DNA of 64,000 nucleotides from Fictibacillus sp. BK138 (GCF_004216955.1 NZ_SGXL01000001.1:2631413-2695412), one strand, 5' to 3'; shown: positions 51,308 through 60,476, numbered from the stretch's first letter. Translations and numbers: made by a program. The notes: generated from the letters alone by a model not told the origin.

Positions 51308-52176
51308 GCCGTTTCCTCCTCATCAAAGTAATATAGATACAAGTCTTCGAGATTCGGAATATCCTTTTCGGCGTCAGGCTCAGGCTGTTCATCACTAAGG
51401 ATACGCAGCTGGAATCTGTCTTCGATACGTGCGATGTTCCCGACTTTGTATGCAGACTGGAATCTCGGAATCTCTTTCTCTTCTATAAGGAGTGTCCACA
51501 CTTTGTCTTCGATTCCTTTTAATAAAGACTGAGGTGTTTCTTTTTTCACGAGCTGGCCATCCTTTAAGATCAGTACTTCTTTCGCTATGAATTCAATGTC
51601 TGAAACAATATGTGTCGACAGAAGAACAATTCGGTTCGTTGAGATCTTAGATAATAGATTTCTGAATCGGATCCTTTCCTTCGGGTCTAACCCTGCCGTC
51701 GGTTCATCCACGATTAAAATTTTCGGATCGTTCAATAATGCCTGAGCAATCCCGATACGGCGCTTCATCCCGCCGGAAAAGCCGCCGATTTTTTTCTTCC
51801 GATATTCAGTTAATCCGACTAACTCTAATACTTCTTCAACTTTTTCACTCGTTTCTTCTTTCGGCAGTCCTTTTAACGCAGCGATGTACTTCAGGAATTT
51901 TTCGGCTGTAAAGTTTTTATAATAGCCGACATGCTGCGGCAGATAGCCGATCAGCTCCCGGTACTTCTCATTCATGTCCGTGATATCTTGCCCGTTCAAG
52001 AGCACACGGCCAGAGCTTGGTTTCATCACGCTCGCCAGTATCCGCATCAATGTCGTCTTACCAGAACCGTTCGCCCCTAAAATTCCATAAACGCCTGTTG
52101 TAAGTTCCAGGTTGATATCATTTAGCGCCTGTTTATCCTTGAAAGTCTTCGTTATGTTCTCAATGGTTAACTTCAT
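51304..52176 (-). CDS. ABC transporter ATP-binding protein
   Basis: About 290 residues from ATG 52176 (MKLTIENITKTF), with AGAGGTG upstream. Walker A is GANGSGKTT, the Q-loop YLPQHVGYY, the signature FSGGMKRRIG, Walker B ILIVDEPTAGLD, and the H-loop LSTHIVSD. It is complete and probably active. The C-terminal 80 residues form an accessory domain found in bacitracin/antimicrobial-type exporters. It overlaps the upstream membrane-protein gene by 17 bp. Confidence 0.92.
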   Translation of the reverse strand: MKLTIENITKTFKDKQALNDINLELTTGVYGILGANGSGKTTLMRILASVMKPSSGRVLLNGQDITDMNEKYRELIGYLPQHVGYYKNFTAEKFLKYIAALKGLPKEETSEKVEEVLELVGLTEYRKKKIGGFSGGMKRRIGIAQALLNDPKILIVDEPTAGLDPKERIRFRNLLSKISTNRIVLLSTHIVSDIEFIAKEVLILKDGQLVKKETPQSLLKGIEDKVWTLLIEEKEIPRFQSAYKVGNIARIEDRFQLRILSDEQPEPDAEKDIPNLEDLYLYYFDEEETA

Positions 52177-52975
52177 ATAACACACCTCTTTTATAAATAT
52201 GGACGGCTTTGAACAATGAAAGGATCAACGCTACGGCACTTGCGGTTACATACAGTTCTGCTGGCAGCGACTCTAATTTTTCTATGATTCGCGGCTGGCT
52301 TAAGAATCCGCTGACCGTTAGCCATATGATCATGCCAGCTGTTATGGCATAAATCTGACGGTATCTGCTTACAAAAAACAATGAAAGTGCAGCTATGAAC
52401 GTGAACGGTGTGATCCAGTATAGAAGCATCTTAGAAATCAAAACCTCTTGATGAAAAATACCTAAACTCACGGTGATCAAAAGGTTAACAACGAGGTTGA
52501 ACCCACCGACAACGAGCATCTTCGAGAGCATGATTTCCTGAAAGTTATATTTATAAGACATTTCCAGTTCAGCCATGCCGGCGTTCCTGCTCTTCAACAC
52601 TTCGATCAAACCCATTATCATTGTGATCGGCGCGAACATCATGACCATCGCATAAGGATCTACTTGCATGAGAAGTACACCAGATAGTGCAGCGGCGATT
52701 AATAATCCGTTAGCGATCCAGAACAGAGAACTCATATAGAAAACTTCTTTATACGCTTGCTTCGTAATGGCAGTCATTCCTCTACGAGCTTCTCTCCACC
52801 TATTTTTCCGAACCGGAACATGCGGTTTCATCGCATCGATCGTCATCATGATCTGTTCTTCCCCCGGAAATTCCACATCGTACTCATCTAACAAACTGCC
52901 AATCTCCTGCTCCAATTCTTCTATCTCATCATCCACATTTTTATCAAAAGTATGGTGTAGTTTTCTGCTCTTCAT
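52160..52975 (-). CDS. Six-helix membrane protein, possible anti-sigma / ABC partner
   Basis: About 271 residues from ATG 52975, with GAGGTG upstream inside the sigma gene. The acidic cytoplasmic N-terminus (about 1-80; EIEELEQEIGSLLDEYD) is followed by six helices. Its place directly after an ECF sigma gene, with a 32-bp overlap, suggests an anti-sigma factor. The membrane part also resembles an ABC-2 permease half, so it may contribute to the transporter. No zinc-finger anti-sigma motif is visible. Confidence 0.6.
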   Translation of the reverse strand: MKSRKLHHTFDKNVDDEIEELEQEIGSLLDEYDVEFPGEEQIMMTIDAMKPHVPVRKNRWREARRGMTAITKQAYKEVFYMSSLFWIANGLLIAAALSGVLLMQVDPYAMVMMFAPITMIMGLIEVLKSRNAGMAELEMSYKYNFQEIMLSKMLVVGGFNLVVNLLITVSLGIFHQEVLISKMLLYWITPFTFIAALSLFFVSRYRQIYAITAGMIIWLTVSGFLSQPRIIEKLESLPAELYVTASAVALILSLFKAVHIYKRGVLYEVNH

Positions 52976-53519
52976 CCTCAACACCTCGCTTTAAGAGTTT
53001 GGCTAGCTTGCCTAGCCCTTGATGCAATCTTGACTTTACCGTCGAGACGTTCGTTTCCGTCACATCAGCTATTTCTTTTATTTTCATGTGGTGAAAATAC
53101 TTGAGCAGGACGGCTTCCCGCTGATGTTCCGGTAGTGTGCTAACGGCTGTTTTCACTTGTTCGCGTATTTCTTTCCGCTCAAATATGTAAGGTACATGGC
53201 TTTTGTCGCACACAAGCGCTTCATTTAGTTCCGCTTGTTTGGATGTCTGCTTAAAGTCGGAGCTTCTCCAATAGTCTCTGCAGTGGTTGACCGCGATCGT
53301 ATACAGCCAGCTCGAGAACTTTCCTTTATTGGAATACGACTGGATTCTTTGTATGACTTTTATAAAGATTTCCTGAGTCAGATCATACGCCGTTTCTTTG
53401 TTTCCGACTTTTCGGTAAACATAGGCGAAGATCTGTTTATAATATTTTCGCGTTAAGACCTCCATGGCTGCTTGGCTGCCAGCTAAGATCTCTTTCACGA
53501 GCTGTTCATCTTCAGGCAT
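52944..53519 (-). CDS. ECF RNA polymerase sigma factor
   Basis: About 191 residues from ATG 53519 (MPEDEQLVKEILAGSQ), with GAGGTG 6 bp upstream. Region 2 is seen in YDLTQEIFIKVIQRIQSYSN followed by KGKFSSWLYTIAVNHCRDY, and region 4 in LPEHQREAVLLKYFHHMKIK and VSTVKSRLHQGLGKL. It heads the operon with a membrane protein and an ABC transporter, divergent from the azole-peptide precursor gene. It could control both directions (inference). Confidence 0.9.
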   Translation of the reverse strand: MPEDEQLVKEILAGSQAAMEVLTRKYYKQIFAYVYRKVGNKETAYDLTQEIFIKVIQRIQSYSNKGKFSSWLYTIAVNHCRDYWRSSDFKQTSKQAELNEALVCDKSHVPYIFERKEIREQVKTAVSTLPEHQREAVLLKYFHHMKIKEIADVTETNVSTVKSRLHQGLGKLAKLLKRGVEDEEQKTTPYF

Positions 53520-53528
53520 TTTCATCAC

Positions 53529-53833
53529 CTCATTCAGTAAGACGGGATAGTTTTCAAAAGGATTTAATTTTATAAAAAAAAGCTGTTTTTTCAGCTCACA
53601 AGTTTATCTTCTATACCTTCAATTACAATTATTTCAAAATATGACACTTTGTACAATGAGTGATTCGATGGTGTACTTTCTCTCATTCAGGTTTAATACC
53701 CAATCCAGTAACTCGGGACAGGCAAAATCCATATTTTAATATGAGGAAATCGAGTAAAGGTTTTCACGTAATGTTGCGATCAATCTTAACTCGTTATAAA
53801 AAATACAAACAAACAATCGAGGAGGTGTTCTTA
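53529..53833. other. Divergent promoter region between sigma operon and peptide precursor
   Basis: A 305-bp gap containing a short AGCTG..CAGCT hairpin next to A/T runs (about 53575-53597) and the precursor's GGAGGTG site (53821-53827). A longer in-frame extension of the precursor from 53660 exists but has no ribosome binding site and looks non-coding. Promoters for both directions should be here. I cannot assign them confidently. Confidence 0.4.
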
Positions 53834-54133
53834 TTGGATAATAATAAACACCAATGGAATCTGGATGGCTTAAGCACGGGTGATTTTCAGGTCAGTGGCG
53901 GTAACCCGCATCATCCACAAGATCCGCGTGAACAAGATCCCCGTATTTTCATCGGTACTTGTGTTGGCGTTTGTGTAATCGGAATCTGTTTTAACTTTTG
54001 CGGAGGTTGTGGCGGATGCTTCGGCTGCGGCGGTTGTGGTGGATGTGCTGGTCGTTGCGGAGGATGCGCTGGTCGTTGTGGCGGTTGTGCCGGCCGTTGC
54101 GGTGGTTGCGGCGGACGTTGTGGAGGACATTAA
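53834..54133 (+). CDS. Heterocycloanthracin/sonorensin-like azole-peptide precursor
   Basis: TTG start (53834) with GGAGGTG 6 bp upstream; 99 residues. The leader (about 1-40) begins DNNKHQWNLDGLSTGDFQ. The core (about 43-99) has 16 Cys, first spaced (TCVGVCVIGICFNFC), then at CxxC intervals, ending in three CAGRCGG units, CGGRCGG and a C-terminal His. Cys residues are the substrates for cyclodehydration to thiazolines/thiazoles by the downstream enzymes. The Gly/Cys pattern matches heterocycloanthracin-type precursors. Arg-bearing repeats and the extra hydrophobic Cys segment are distinctive. Confidence 0.85.
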   Translation: MDNNKHQWNLDGLSTGDFQVSGGNPHHPQDPREQDPRIFIGTCVGVCVIGICFNFCGGCGGCFGCGGCGGCAGRCGGCAGRCGGCAGRCGGCGGRCGGH

Positions 54134-54180
54134 TCTCATTGTGAGACATGAAGTAAGCTATTTTTAATAAAAATGGATAG

Positions 54181-54228
54181 AAGCTGACCGAAAAAGGTAC
54201 CAAAAGCGCCCTTTGAAGTCAGCTTTTT
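54181..54228 (+). terminator. Terminator/attenuator after the precursor gene
   Basis: Arms AAGCTGAC / GTCAGCTT with a 29-nt loop, followed by TTTTT. Its position lets the precursor mRNA be made in excess over the enzymes, a common arrangement in peptide clusters. Confidence 0.6.
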
Positions 54229-54289
54229 CATATTGGAGGGGTATTTGCTTAGTTAAATTTGTCATTCTATGGTGCAGATGTACGCCTTT

Positions 54290-54381
54290 GAGCGAAACTA
54301 AGGCATTCTTGAGCGAAACGAGTGCACTCCAGAGCGAAACGAAGGCTAGTTGGAGCGAAACGACAGTGGTTTTGAGCGAAC
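54290..54381. repeat. Five tandem GAGCGAAAC repeats with exact 21-bp period
   Basis: GAGCGAAAC starts at 54290, 54311, 54332 and 54353, and GAGCGAAC at 54374; every step is 21 bp, two turns of B-DNA. Between repeats the sequence varies apart from a partial AAGGC / CGA. It lies between the terminator and the maturation genes. It could be a regulator-binding array, since direct repeats at 21-bp spacing are known for LytTR-type regulators, or a mini-satellite. In one frame it reads as repeated LSETKA-like heptads, but no good start exists. Confidence 0.75.
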
Positions 54382-54511
54382 GTGTAATAAATAAAAGAAC
54401 ACGTACCGTGAAACCTATCCAGCGTATTCTTGGGGCACACTTTTTAAAATACATAATGGACAATAGACCTCCATATGAATAAATGATGAGCTTTTTTGGA
54501 GGAGTGGTCTT

Positions 54512-56329
54512 ATGAACAAAGTTAATCCTTCTATGTGTTTAAAGGTAAAAAAAGATCTTTTCATTTATCCGGAATCGAACAAAGGGGTCTATCTCCGTAA
54601 CAATGTCACCTCAGTTCGAATGGAAGGAAGCACGATAGAAAAGTGGCTGGAAAAGTTAATTCCTATGCTGGACGGCAGCCTGACACTTGGCGAAATCACA
54701 AACGGTTTACCGGAACCCTATAAAGAGCAAGTGTATAAGATTACCGATGTTTTATTTGAAAATGGATTTGTGCGGGATGTCAGTCAGGATCTTCCCCATG
54801 AGCTTCCTGAACATATTCTTGAAAAATTCGCCTCACAGATTGAATACATCAACCATCTAAAAGACTCTGGTGCACACCGGTTTCAAACCTATCGAGAGAC
54901 AAAAGTAGCCGTCATAAGTTCTGGTTCTCTTCTTTACTCTCTTGTTCATGCATTGATCGATTCTGGTCTTCCTGCGTTCAGTATCTTTCCCACTCAAAAA
55001 GCAGATGAAAACAGACTGCATAAGATGATCGCTGATGTGAAGGCGGCAGATCAGGAAATCCTGATCTCCATTAAACAGGCTAACGAAACCTTACTTCCGT
55101 TTGAATGCATCATCTACGGATCAAATGGGGATAATCTGGATCAGCTTCGCACGACACAAGATCTGTGCAAGAAACACGGTAAGATCTTTTTACCTGTTAC
55201 GATTGAGAAAGATGCTGCATTCGCGGGACCTATAGTATCCGAAGAGTCCAAGGCATGCTGGGAGTCCGCTTATCGCCGGCTGCATCATAAAAAACATTAC
55301 TCCCCTTCGTCTACCGCTGTTTCCATGCTCGCGAACGTTGCGGTTTTTGAACTTTTTAAAACGATTACCGGTGTTCACGATAATAACAAAGACAGTCTGA
55401 TCTACAGACTGAACTTGGAAACACTCGAGGGTAGCTGGCACTCTGTTATTCCTCATCCTCATGTCACAAAGAGCCTTCAAGCTGTGCCTATTCCAGACCC
55501 GCTGCTGCACATGTTGGACGCAAATGAACCGCAAAAGGATTTCCAGTCACTTTTTTATCAGATCACTTCAAGAGAAACCGGTATTTTTCATACGTGGGAA
55601 GAAGAAGATTTGCTGCAGCTTCCGTTATCACAATGCAAAGTTACGGTCGCCGATCCACACACAGAGATCGTCTGTTCAGGACTTACGCATGATGAAGCAA
55701 GGACAGAAGCAGGTCTTTCGGGAATCGAAACATATGTAAAGGGATTATACGGAGATCCCTCTTCCTTATTGAGCGTTGGTGCTGGTCAAACGGCTGCAGA
55801 AGGTATGTGCAGAGCTTTACAGAACAGCCTTCATGAAACTTTTGTAAAATCAAAGGAATTTGCTGTTTTATCTAAATTAGACGTAAGCCATATGCAAGAT
55901 GACCGATGCCACTTTTTGTTCCAGTCCTTATCTGCATTTTGTCCGGAAACAAAAATATATAGCGGTGTTAAAGTGCTCGGTTTCCCTGTCGTCTTGGTTC
56001 AGACGAATGACCACTGGTACGGAAGTGCTGGTTTGAATAATAAGATAGCTTTAGAGCGCGCATTAAAAACCGCTTTGATCGACACACAAAATACCGAAAA
56101 CCTGTTTAACCCTTATGGCGTCAAGGTTGATTCTATCCCTTTTAAAACGGAATCACAGGCCTTTTCATTTTCTGATCAGTCACTTCATGAAACATTCGCT
56201 TCAGCTCTTCAAACACTAGAAAAGAATAACATTCGGGCAGAGTTTTTCTTGCTGCAGACTGAAACGATTCTTAATGAACATACAGCCGACATTTTCGGTG
56301 TCACACTGTGCGAGGAGGAACAGTCATGA
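54512..56329 (+). CDS. ThiF-like thiazole bacteriocin maturation protein
   Basis: A 605-residue protein with GGAGGAG before ATG 54512. The N-terminal winged-helix part (about 1-100; LKVKKDLFIYPESNKGVYLR and TIEKWLEKLIPMLDGSLTLG) resembles the RiPP recognition element that binds the leader peptide. A degenerate Rossmann/ThiF region follows (KVAVISSGSLLYSLVHAL, about 125-145). The rest lacks clear motifs. The organisation matches the family annotated as putative thiazole-containing bacteriocin maturation protein. It would present the precursor to the YcaO enzyme. Its stop overlaps the next start (ATGA). Confidence 0.82.
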   Translation: MNKVNPSMCLKVKKDLFIYPESNKGVYLRNNVTSVRMEGSTIEKWLEKLIPMLDGSLTLGEITNGLPEPYKEQVYKITDVLFENGFVRDVSQDLPHELPEHILEKFASQIEYINHLKDSGAHRFQTYRETKVAVISSGSLLYSLVHALIDSGLPAFSIFPTQKADENRLHKMIADVKAADQEILISIKQANETLLPFECIIYGSNGDNLDQLRTTQDLCKKHGKIFLPVTIEKDAAFAGPIVSEESKACWESAYRRLHHKKHYSPSSTAVSMLANVAVFELFKTITGVHDNNKDSLIYRLNLETLEGSWHSVIPHPHVTKSLQAVPIPDPLLHMLDANEPQKDFQSLFYQITSRETGIFHTWEEEDLLQLPLSQCKVTVADPHTEIVCSGLTHDEARTEAGLSGIETYVKGLYGDPSSLLSVGAGQTAAEGMCRALQNSLHETFVKSKEFAVLSKLDVSHMQDDRCHFLFQSLSAFCPETKIYSGVKVLGFPVVLVQTNDHWYGSAGLNNKIALERALKTALIDTQNTENLFNPYGVKVDSIPFKTESQAFSFSDQSLHETFASALQTLEKNNIRAEFFLLQTETILNEHTADIFGVTLCEEEQS

Positions 56330-58266
56330 AGCACTCCATCGCTATCATTGGTAACGGTCGGTTAGCTGACTATGTGTCTATGAAATTATTTGAAACCTAT
56401 CAAATTGCACGCTGGGATTCAGTAGAAGAAGCCGACCCACATAACGAAAATCTAGCATTGGTCCTTCACGATTCATGGAATCCTACTGAACATGTAAAAG
56501 CTGAAGAAGTATTCCGATCGAGGGGCATCCCCTGGCTTAGATCATTCTTTTCATTTGGTGAAGCGAACATTGGTCCCCTCGTTCTGCTTGATGAACCCGG
56601 CTGCTCGCAGTGTGCTGATCTTCGCCATTTTATAACGGCAACAGACCGAAGAGAACTTTTTCAGATAAAAGAAAGCAAGCTGAATCAAGTTGATCGGTCA
56701 CCAGATCCATGGGGAACTAATCTTGCAATCTCTCAAACTACTGCTCTTATACAAGATGAGGTCCATCGCTTCTTTAATGGAGAAAAAACTCAGACCGCTC
56801 AGCACATCCTTTTTCTGCATCTGCACACGTTCAGGCTTTCTCGTCATTTCTTTTTACCTGACCCGTATTGTTCGGTTTGTGGCGACCTGCCGGAAGATAC
56901 AGCGGATTCGGCAAAAATAACTCTGAAACAAAGCCCGAAAACATCACTGGAAAGTTACCGGTCCCGTTCGATCGAGGAGCTTCAGAAAGTACTCAGCAAA
57001 GACTATTTGGACAGCCGGGCGGGTGTATTAAATTTCAAGCGCTATGATTACTTGTCCCCTTTTGCAGATACGGTCGTCAATCTCCCTTTGCTCTCGGGCA
57101 ATGAGTTGAACGCGGGACGCACTCATTCTTATGCACATAGTGAGCTCTCTGGTATTTTGGAGGGGCTTGAGAGATATTGCGGCTATGCGCCGAGAGGGAA
57201 ACAAACAACAGTTTATGAACCGTATTCAAAGGTAGAAAAGTATGCGCTGAATCCTGTATCGCTCGGCGTTCATACGAAGGAACAATATGAGCGGCCTCAT
57301 TTTCCTTTTAAGCCGTTGGACCGCGAACGCTCTGTTCATTGGGTTTGGGGTTATTCGTTAACTGAAGAGCGTCCGATCCTTGTTCCTGAAACGTACGCTT
57401 ATTACAGCTTAGGTGGCGGAGAAGGTTTTGTTTACGAAACATCTAACGGCTGTGCGGTAGGCGGCAGTTTAGAGGAAGCGATTTTGTATGGAATCTTCGA
57501 AATCGTTGAGCGCGATGCGTTTCTTATGGCATGGTACGGACAGCTTCCTATTCCCCGCCTCGACTGTAAAACGATCGATGATACGGAGTTTCAGCTCATG
57601 CTTCATCGCCTTCAGAGTATGACGGGCTATGAGATCCATCTTTTTAATTCGACGACGGAAAACGGCATTCCGAGCATTTTGGCGATGGCGAAAAACAAGA
57701 AGGATGACGGATTGAATCTGCTATGTGCTGCAGGTGCTCACCTCGATCCGATCCGAGCGGTGAAAGGTGCCGTCCAAGAACTATCCGGCATGCTCTTGAA
57801 CATGGACGATGTGTTTGTAAAGAACCGCAAAAAATACGAAGAGATGCTACACGACTCGTACCGCGTCCGCCATATGGAAGATCATTCGATGCTGTATGGG
57901 TTAAAAGAAGCGGAGAAACGGATGTTCTTTCTGCTCGATAAACGGATGAAAAGAAATTTTAAAGAAGAATTCAAGCCAGTCTGTCAGACCGCTGATTTGT
58001 TGGATGATTTAAATGGAGTTCTGGAAACGTTTAAAAAGTTGAAGCTGGAAGTGATTGTTGTGGATCAGACAGGACCTGAGCTGAAACGAAACGGACTTCA
58101 CTGTGTAAAAGTTGTGATTCCAGGGATGCTGCCGATGACATTCGGACACCACCTGACTCGGTTGGAAGGACTGGACCGCGTCCTGACAGTTCCGGCCAAA
58201 CTCGGGTACGTGCAGCAGCCTCTCACTTACGGCGAACTCAATCCGTATCCACATCCTTTTCCATAA
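56326..58266 (+). CDS. Cyclodehydratase (E1-like + YcaO fusion) for azoline formation
   Basis: About 646 residues from ATG 56326 with GAGGAGGAA. The N-terminal part (about 1-200) has a Rossmann start (IAIIGNGRLADYVSMKL) and two CxxC pairs (GCSQCADL, YCSVCGDL), likely a structural zinc site of the partner-protein domain. The C-terminal YcaO domain (about 215-646) has the ATP-binding SGILEGLERYCG and the EIVERDAF motif, and ends in PYPHPFP, the PxPxP tail important in azoline-forming YcaO enzymes. It uses ATP to cyclise Cys (and possibly Ser/Thr) of the precursor core. Confidence 0.9.
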   Translation: MKHSIAIIGNGRLADYVSMKLFETYQIARWDSVEEADPHNENLALVLHDSWNPTEHVKAEEVFRSRGIPWLRSFFSFGEANIGPLVLLDEPGCSQCADLRHFITATDRRELFQIKESKLNQVDRSPDPWGTNLAISQTTALIQDEVHRFFNGEKTQTAQHILFLHLHTFRLSRHFFLPDPYCSVCGDLPEDTADSAKITLKQSPKTSLESYRSRSIEELQKVLSKDYLDSRAGVLNFKRYDYLSPFADTVVNLPLLSGNELNAGRTHSYAHSELSGILEGLERYCGYAPRGKQTTVYEPYSKVEKYALNPVSLGVHTKEQYERPHFPFKPLDRERSVHWVWGYSLTEERPILVPETYAYYSLGGGEGFVYETSNGCAVGGSLEEAILYGIFEIVERDAFLMAWYGQLPIPRLDCKTIDDTEFQLMLHRLQSMTGYEIHLFNSTTENGIPSILAMAKNKKDDGLNLLCAAGAHLDPIRAVKGAVQELSGMLLNMDDVFVKNRKKYEEMLHDSYRVRHMEDHSMLYGLKEAEKRMFFLLDKRMKRNFKEEFKPVCQTADLLDDLNGVLETFKKLKLEVIVVDQTGPELKRNGLHCVKVVIPGMLPMTFGHHLTRLEGLDRVLTVPAKLGYVQQPLTYGELNPYPHPFP

Positions 58267-58287
58267 GATAACCAAAGGGGGAGCGTT

Positions 58288-59841
58288 ATGAACCTTGATG
58301 AGTTTTTATATAAACTTCATTATGAGAGTGACAAGATAACACCCCCTGACTGGGAGGTAAACTGGGAAGACGCCCCTCTTCCCTACAAACTGTACCGGGA
58401 CCTGCCGGCTGTGGAATTAGATTCAGATATACCACAAGTACTTGAACAAACGGCGAAACCTATGTTAAAAGAAATCAGCCACTTTCTTTGGTATAGTTTC
58501 GGACTGACTCAAGTGAGCGAATCGTTCCCTTTTCCTGGCGATACGAACTCTTGGACAACGTGCCGCCGCTTTGTCCCATCAGGGGGAGGGCTTTATCCGA
58601 ATGAACTTTATCTTTATTTAAAAATAGAGGATGCGGCTGATGGCATCTATCATTACGACGTTGCACACCACCGCTTAGTTTGTTTGCGGGAAGGAAATTT
58701 TGATGATTACTTAGATCGTGCACTCGGCAGCCGCTGTGATATCTCATCTATTTTTGGAGCTGTTTTTATCTCCACTTTCTTTTGGAAGAACTTTTTCAAA
58801 TATCATAACTTCTCTTACCGGCTGCAAGGATTAGATGCCGGTTTCGTGATGGGTCAGCTGCTCGAGGTCGGGCGTCGCCTTGGATTTGAAACAGGCGTCT
58901 ATTATCATTTTTTGGATCATGCCATTAATCATCTGATCGGCATCAACGATTGTGAAGAAAGTGTATATGCTGTTGTGCCACTTTCAGTAGATAAAAAAAT
59001 GAGTTGGTTTCGTGATAAAGCGTCTGCTCCGCTATCAGCAAAAAATTTATGCGTTGAACTAGAACCTCTCCACCATCAGCATTATATTCGGTCGAAGGAA
59101 ATCATCGATTACCCGATGCTGCTTAAGATGAATGAAGCGTGCATGATGGATTCCTTTACAGTTGCCCCCAAGAAAATGAGATTAAAAAGTGAAAAACGGA
59201 ATAAACCAGCTATTCCACTGACTAAGGTTGAGCGGTTATCTTATGACTTTTCTTCAGCATGCCGTAAACGTTATTCACCTGGCTTAGATTTTGTGTTAAA
59301 GCCGATAACCGAGCTTACATTATCTTCGCTTTTGACCGAAACGAGTGCTGTACGTTCTTATCGAAATGACCTAGATAGAGATGGCGAACATCTTTCGTCC
59401 CGAGTATCACTTTATGTGAGCACCTATCAAATAGATGGATTGCCGAATGGTCTGTACGTTTACAATGATTCGAAGCACAGTTTAATCCCTTTAGCAGAAG
59501 GCGATTACCGAACCGCATTACAAGATGGAATCCTATCCGACTTTGTGAATACAGCGCAGATTCCACTCTCGTTAACGTTTGTTGGCGATCAGGATCACTA
59601 TAAACATGCTTACGGCTATAGGGGTCACCGGATTCAGCACATGGAAGCCGGAGTGCTCTCCCATTCGCTGAATTTAGCCGCTTCTGCTTCAAACCTAGGC
59701 GCACATCCGATTCTGGGGTTTCATGTCCCCTGGTATGATGAGCTTTTTCATTTAAAACAAAGTGCAAAAACCAGTCTGCTACACCTCCCAATCGGGTACT
59801 ATCGTCCTAATGGAAGGCTGCAGGGCAGTTTGCGGGTTTGA
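58288..59841 (+). CDS. SagB-type FMN-dependent azoline dehydrogenase
   Basis: A 517-residue protein with AAAGGGGGAG before the ATG. It contains two nitroreductase-like halves: RRFVPSGGGLYPNELYLYL (about 92-110) with GIYHYDVAHHRLV in the first, and SAVRSYRND (about 350) with GLPNGLYVYNDSKHSLIPL in the second. This double arrangement is normal for SagB/ThcOx-like proteins of this type. It would oxidise thiazolines to aromatic thiazoles with FMN. It is the last gene of the cluster, 21 bp after the YcaO gene. Confidence 0.88.
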   Translation: MNLDEFLYKLHYESDKITPPDWEVNWEDAPLPYKLYRDLPAVELDSDIPQVLEQTAKPMLKEISHFLWYSFGLTQVSESFPFPGDTNSWTTCRRFVPSGGGLYPNELYLYLKIEDAADGIYHYDVAHHRLVCLREGNFDDYLDRALGSRCDISSIFGAVFISTFFWKNFFKYHNFSYRLQGLDAGFVMGQLLEVGRRLGFETGVYYHFLDHAINHLIGINDCEESVYAVVPLSVDKKMSWFRDKASAPLSAKNLCVELEPLHHQHYIRSKEIIDYPMLLKMNEACMMDSFTVAPKKMRLKSEKRNKPAIPLTKVERLSYDFSSACRKRYSPGLDFVLKPITELTLSSLLTETSAVRSYRNDLDRDGEHLSSRVSLYVSTYQIDGLPNGLYVYNDSKHSLIPLAEGDYRTALQDGILSDFVNTAQIPLSLTFVGDQDHYKHAYGYRGHRIQHMEAGVLSHSLNLAASASNLGAHPILGFHVPWYDELFHLKQSAKTSLLHLPIGYYRPNGRLQGSLRV

Positions 59842-59969
59842 ATAGGGCACCCTCATTTTCGCACGGTGTCGAAAATCGTTTAAAAAATGAATTACCCTGT
59901 AATAAATGAATATGTACACCTAGTAAGAACAAATTCAAAAATATGTTCTAATTAAAAACACACAACAAA

Positions 59970-60005
59970 AGCCTGAGAGTACATAATCTCTCAGGCTAGC
60001 TTTGT
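59970..60005. terminator. Bidirectional terminator after azole-peptide cluster
   Basis: The perfect 10-bp stem AGCCTGAGAG / CTCTCAGGCT is flanked by A-rich and T-rich runs, between the converging SagB and VOC genes. Confidence 0.8.
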
Positions 60006-60027
60006 TTTCATTCGTTTTTATCACATA

Positions 60028-60399
60028 TTATCTATGCTGATCCACAAGAATTGGGTTTCCATCCGGATCTTCTATCATAAAACTTCCAGGTCCTTCGCCG
60101 CTTTCGTCTGCTTCTGTAAGCATCTTAATGCCTTTCGCTTTTAGCTCTTTTTGGAGTTCCCGAACGTCAGTAAACGAGTCGAGATTTTCGGCGTTTTGAT
60201 TCCAGCCTGGATTAAATGTGAGGATGTTCTTTTCAAACATGCCTTGGAATAGACCGATCACACAGCTTTCGTTCTTCATGATCAGCCAATTTTGCGTAAT
60301 GTCCCCACCTAGTGTAGAAAACCCTAACTTTTCATAAAATTCCTTAGAAGCATGAATATCTTTTACCGTTAAACTTGCAGAAAATGCGCCTAGTTTCAT
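60028..60399 (-). CDS. VOC-family (glyoxalase-like) protein
   Basis: A 123-residue protein: [20 protein letters not shown], then [16 protein letters not shown], the E/D-DPDGN motif of VOC proteins. It is often annotated as glyoxalase/bleomycin resistance. The substrate is unknown. Confidence 0.85.
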   Translation of the reverse strand: MKLGAFSASLTVKDIHASKEFYEKLGFSTLGGDITQNWLIMKNESCVIGLFQGMFEKNILTFNPGWNQNAENLDSFTDVRELQKELKAKGIKMLTEADESGEGPGSFMIEDPDGNPILVDQHR

Positions 60400-60476
60400 A
60401 GTTCCTCCTCTTAAAACTTGTTATTTTCTTACATCAAGTATAATTGAGGTTGTTTCACAATCCAAAGAATTTCTAA

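Noticed and set aside
53660-53833. N-terminal extension of the peptide precursor to a 157-residue protein
   Set aside because: No ribosome binding site at the upstream ATG, while the TTG at 53834 has GGAGGTG at good spacing and gives a normal-length leader.
54290-54381. Possible CRISPR-like array
   Set aside because: The repeat is only 9 bp with 12-bp spacers, there is no palindromic repeat and no cas genes.
54213-54482. Frame encoding repeated LSETKA heptads across the 21-bp repeats (and VSLKNAL heptads on the other strand)
   Set aside because: Both arise simply because a 21-bp period is a multiple of three. No good start site precedes either frame, so I treat the repeats as DNA elements.
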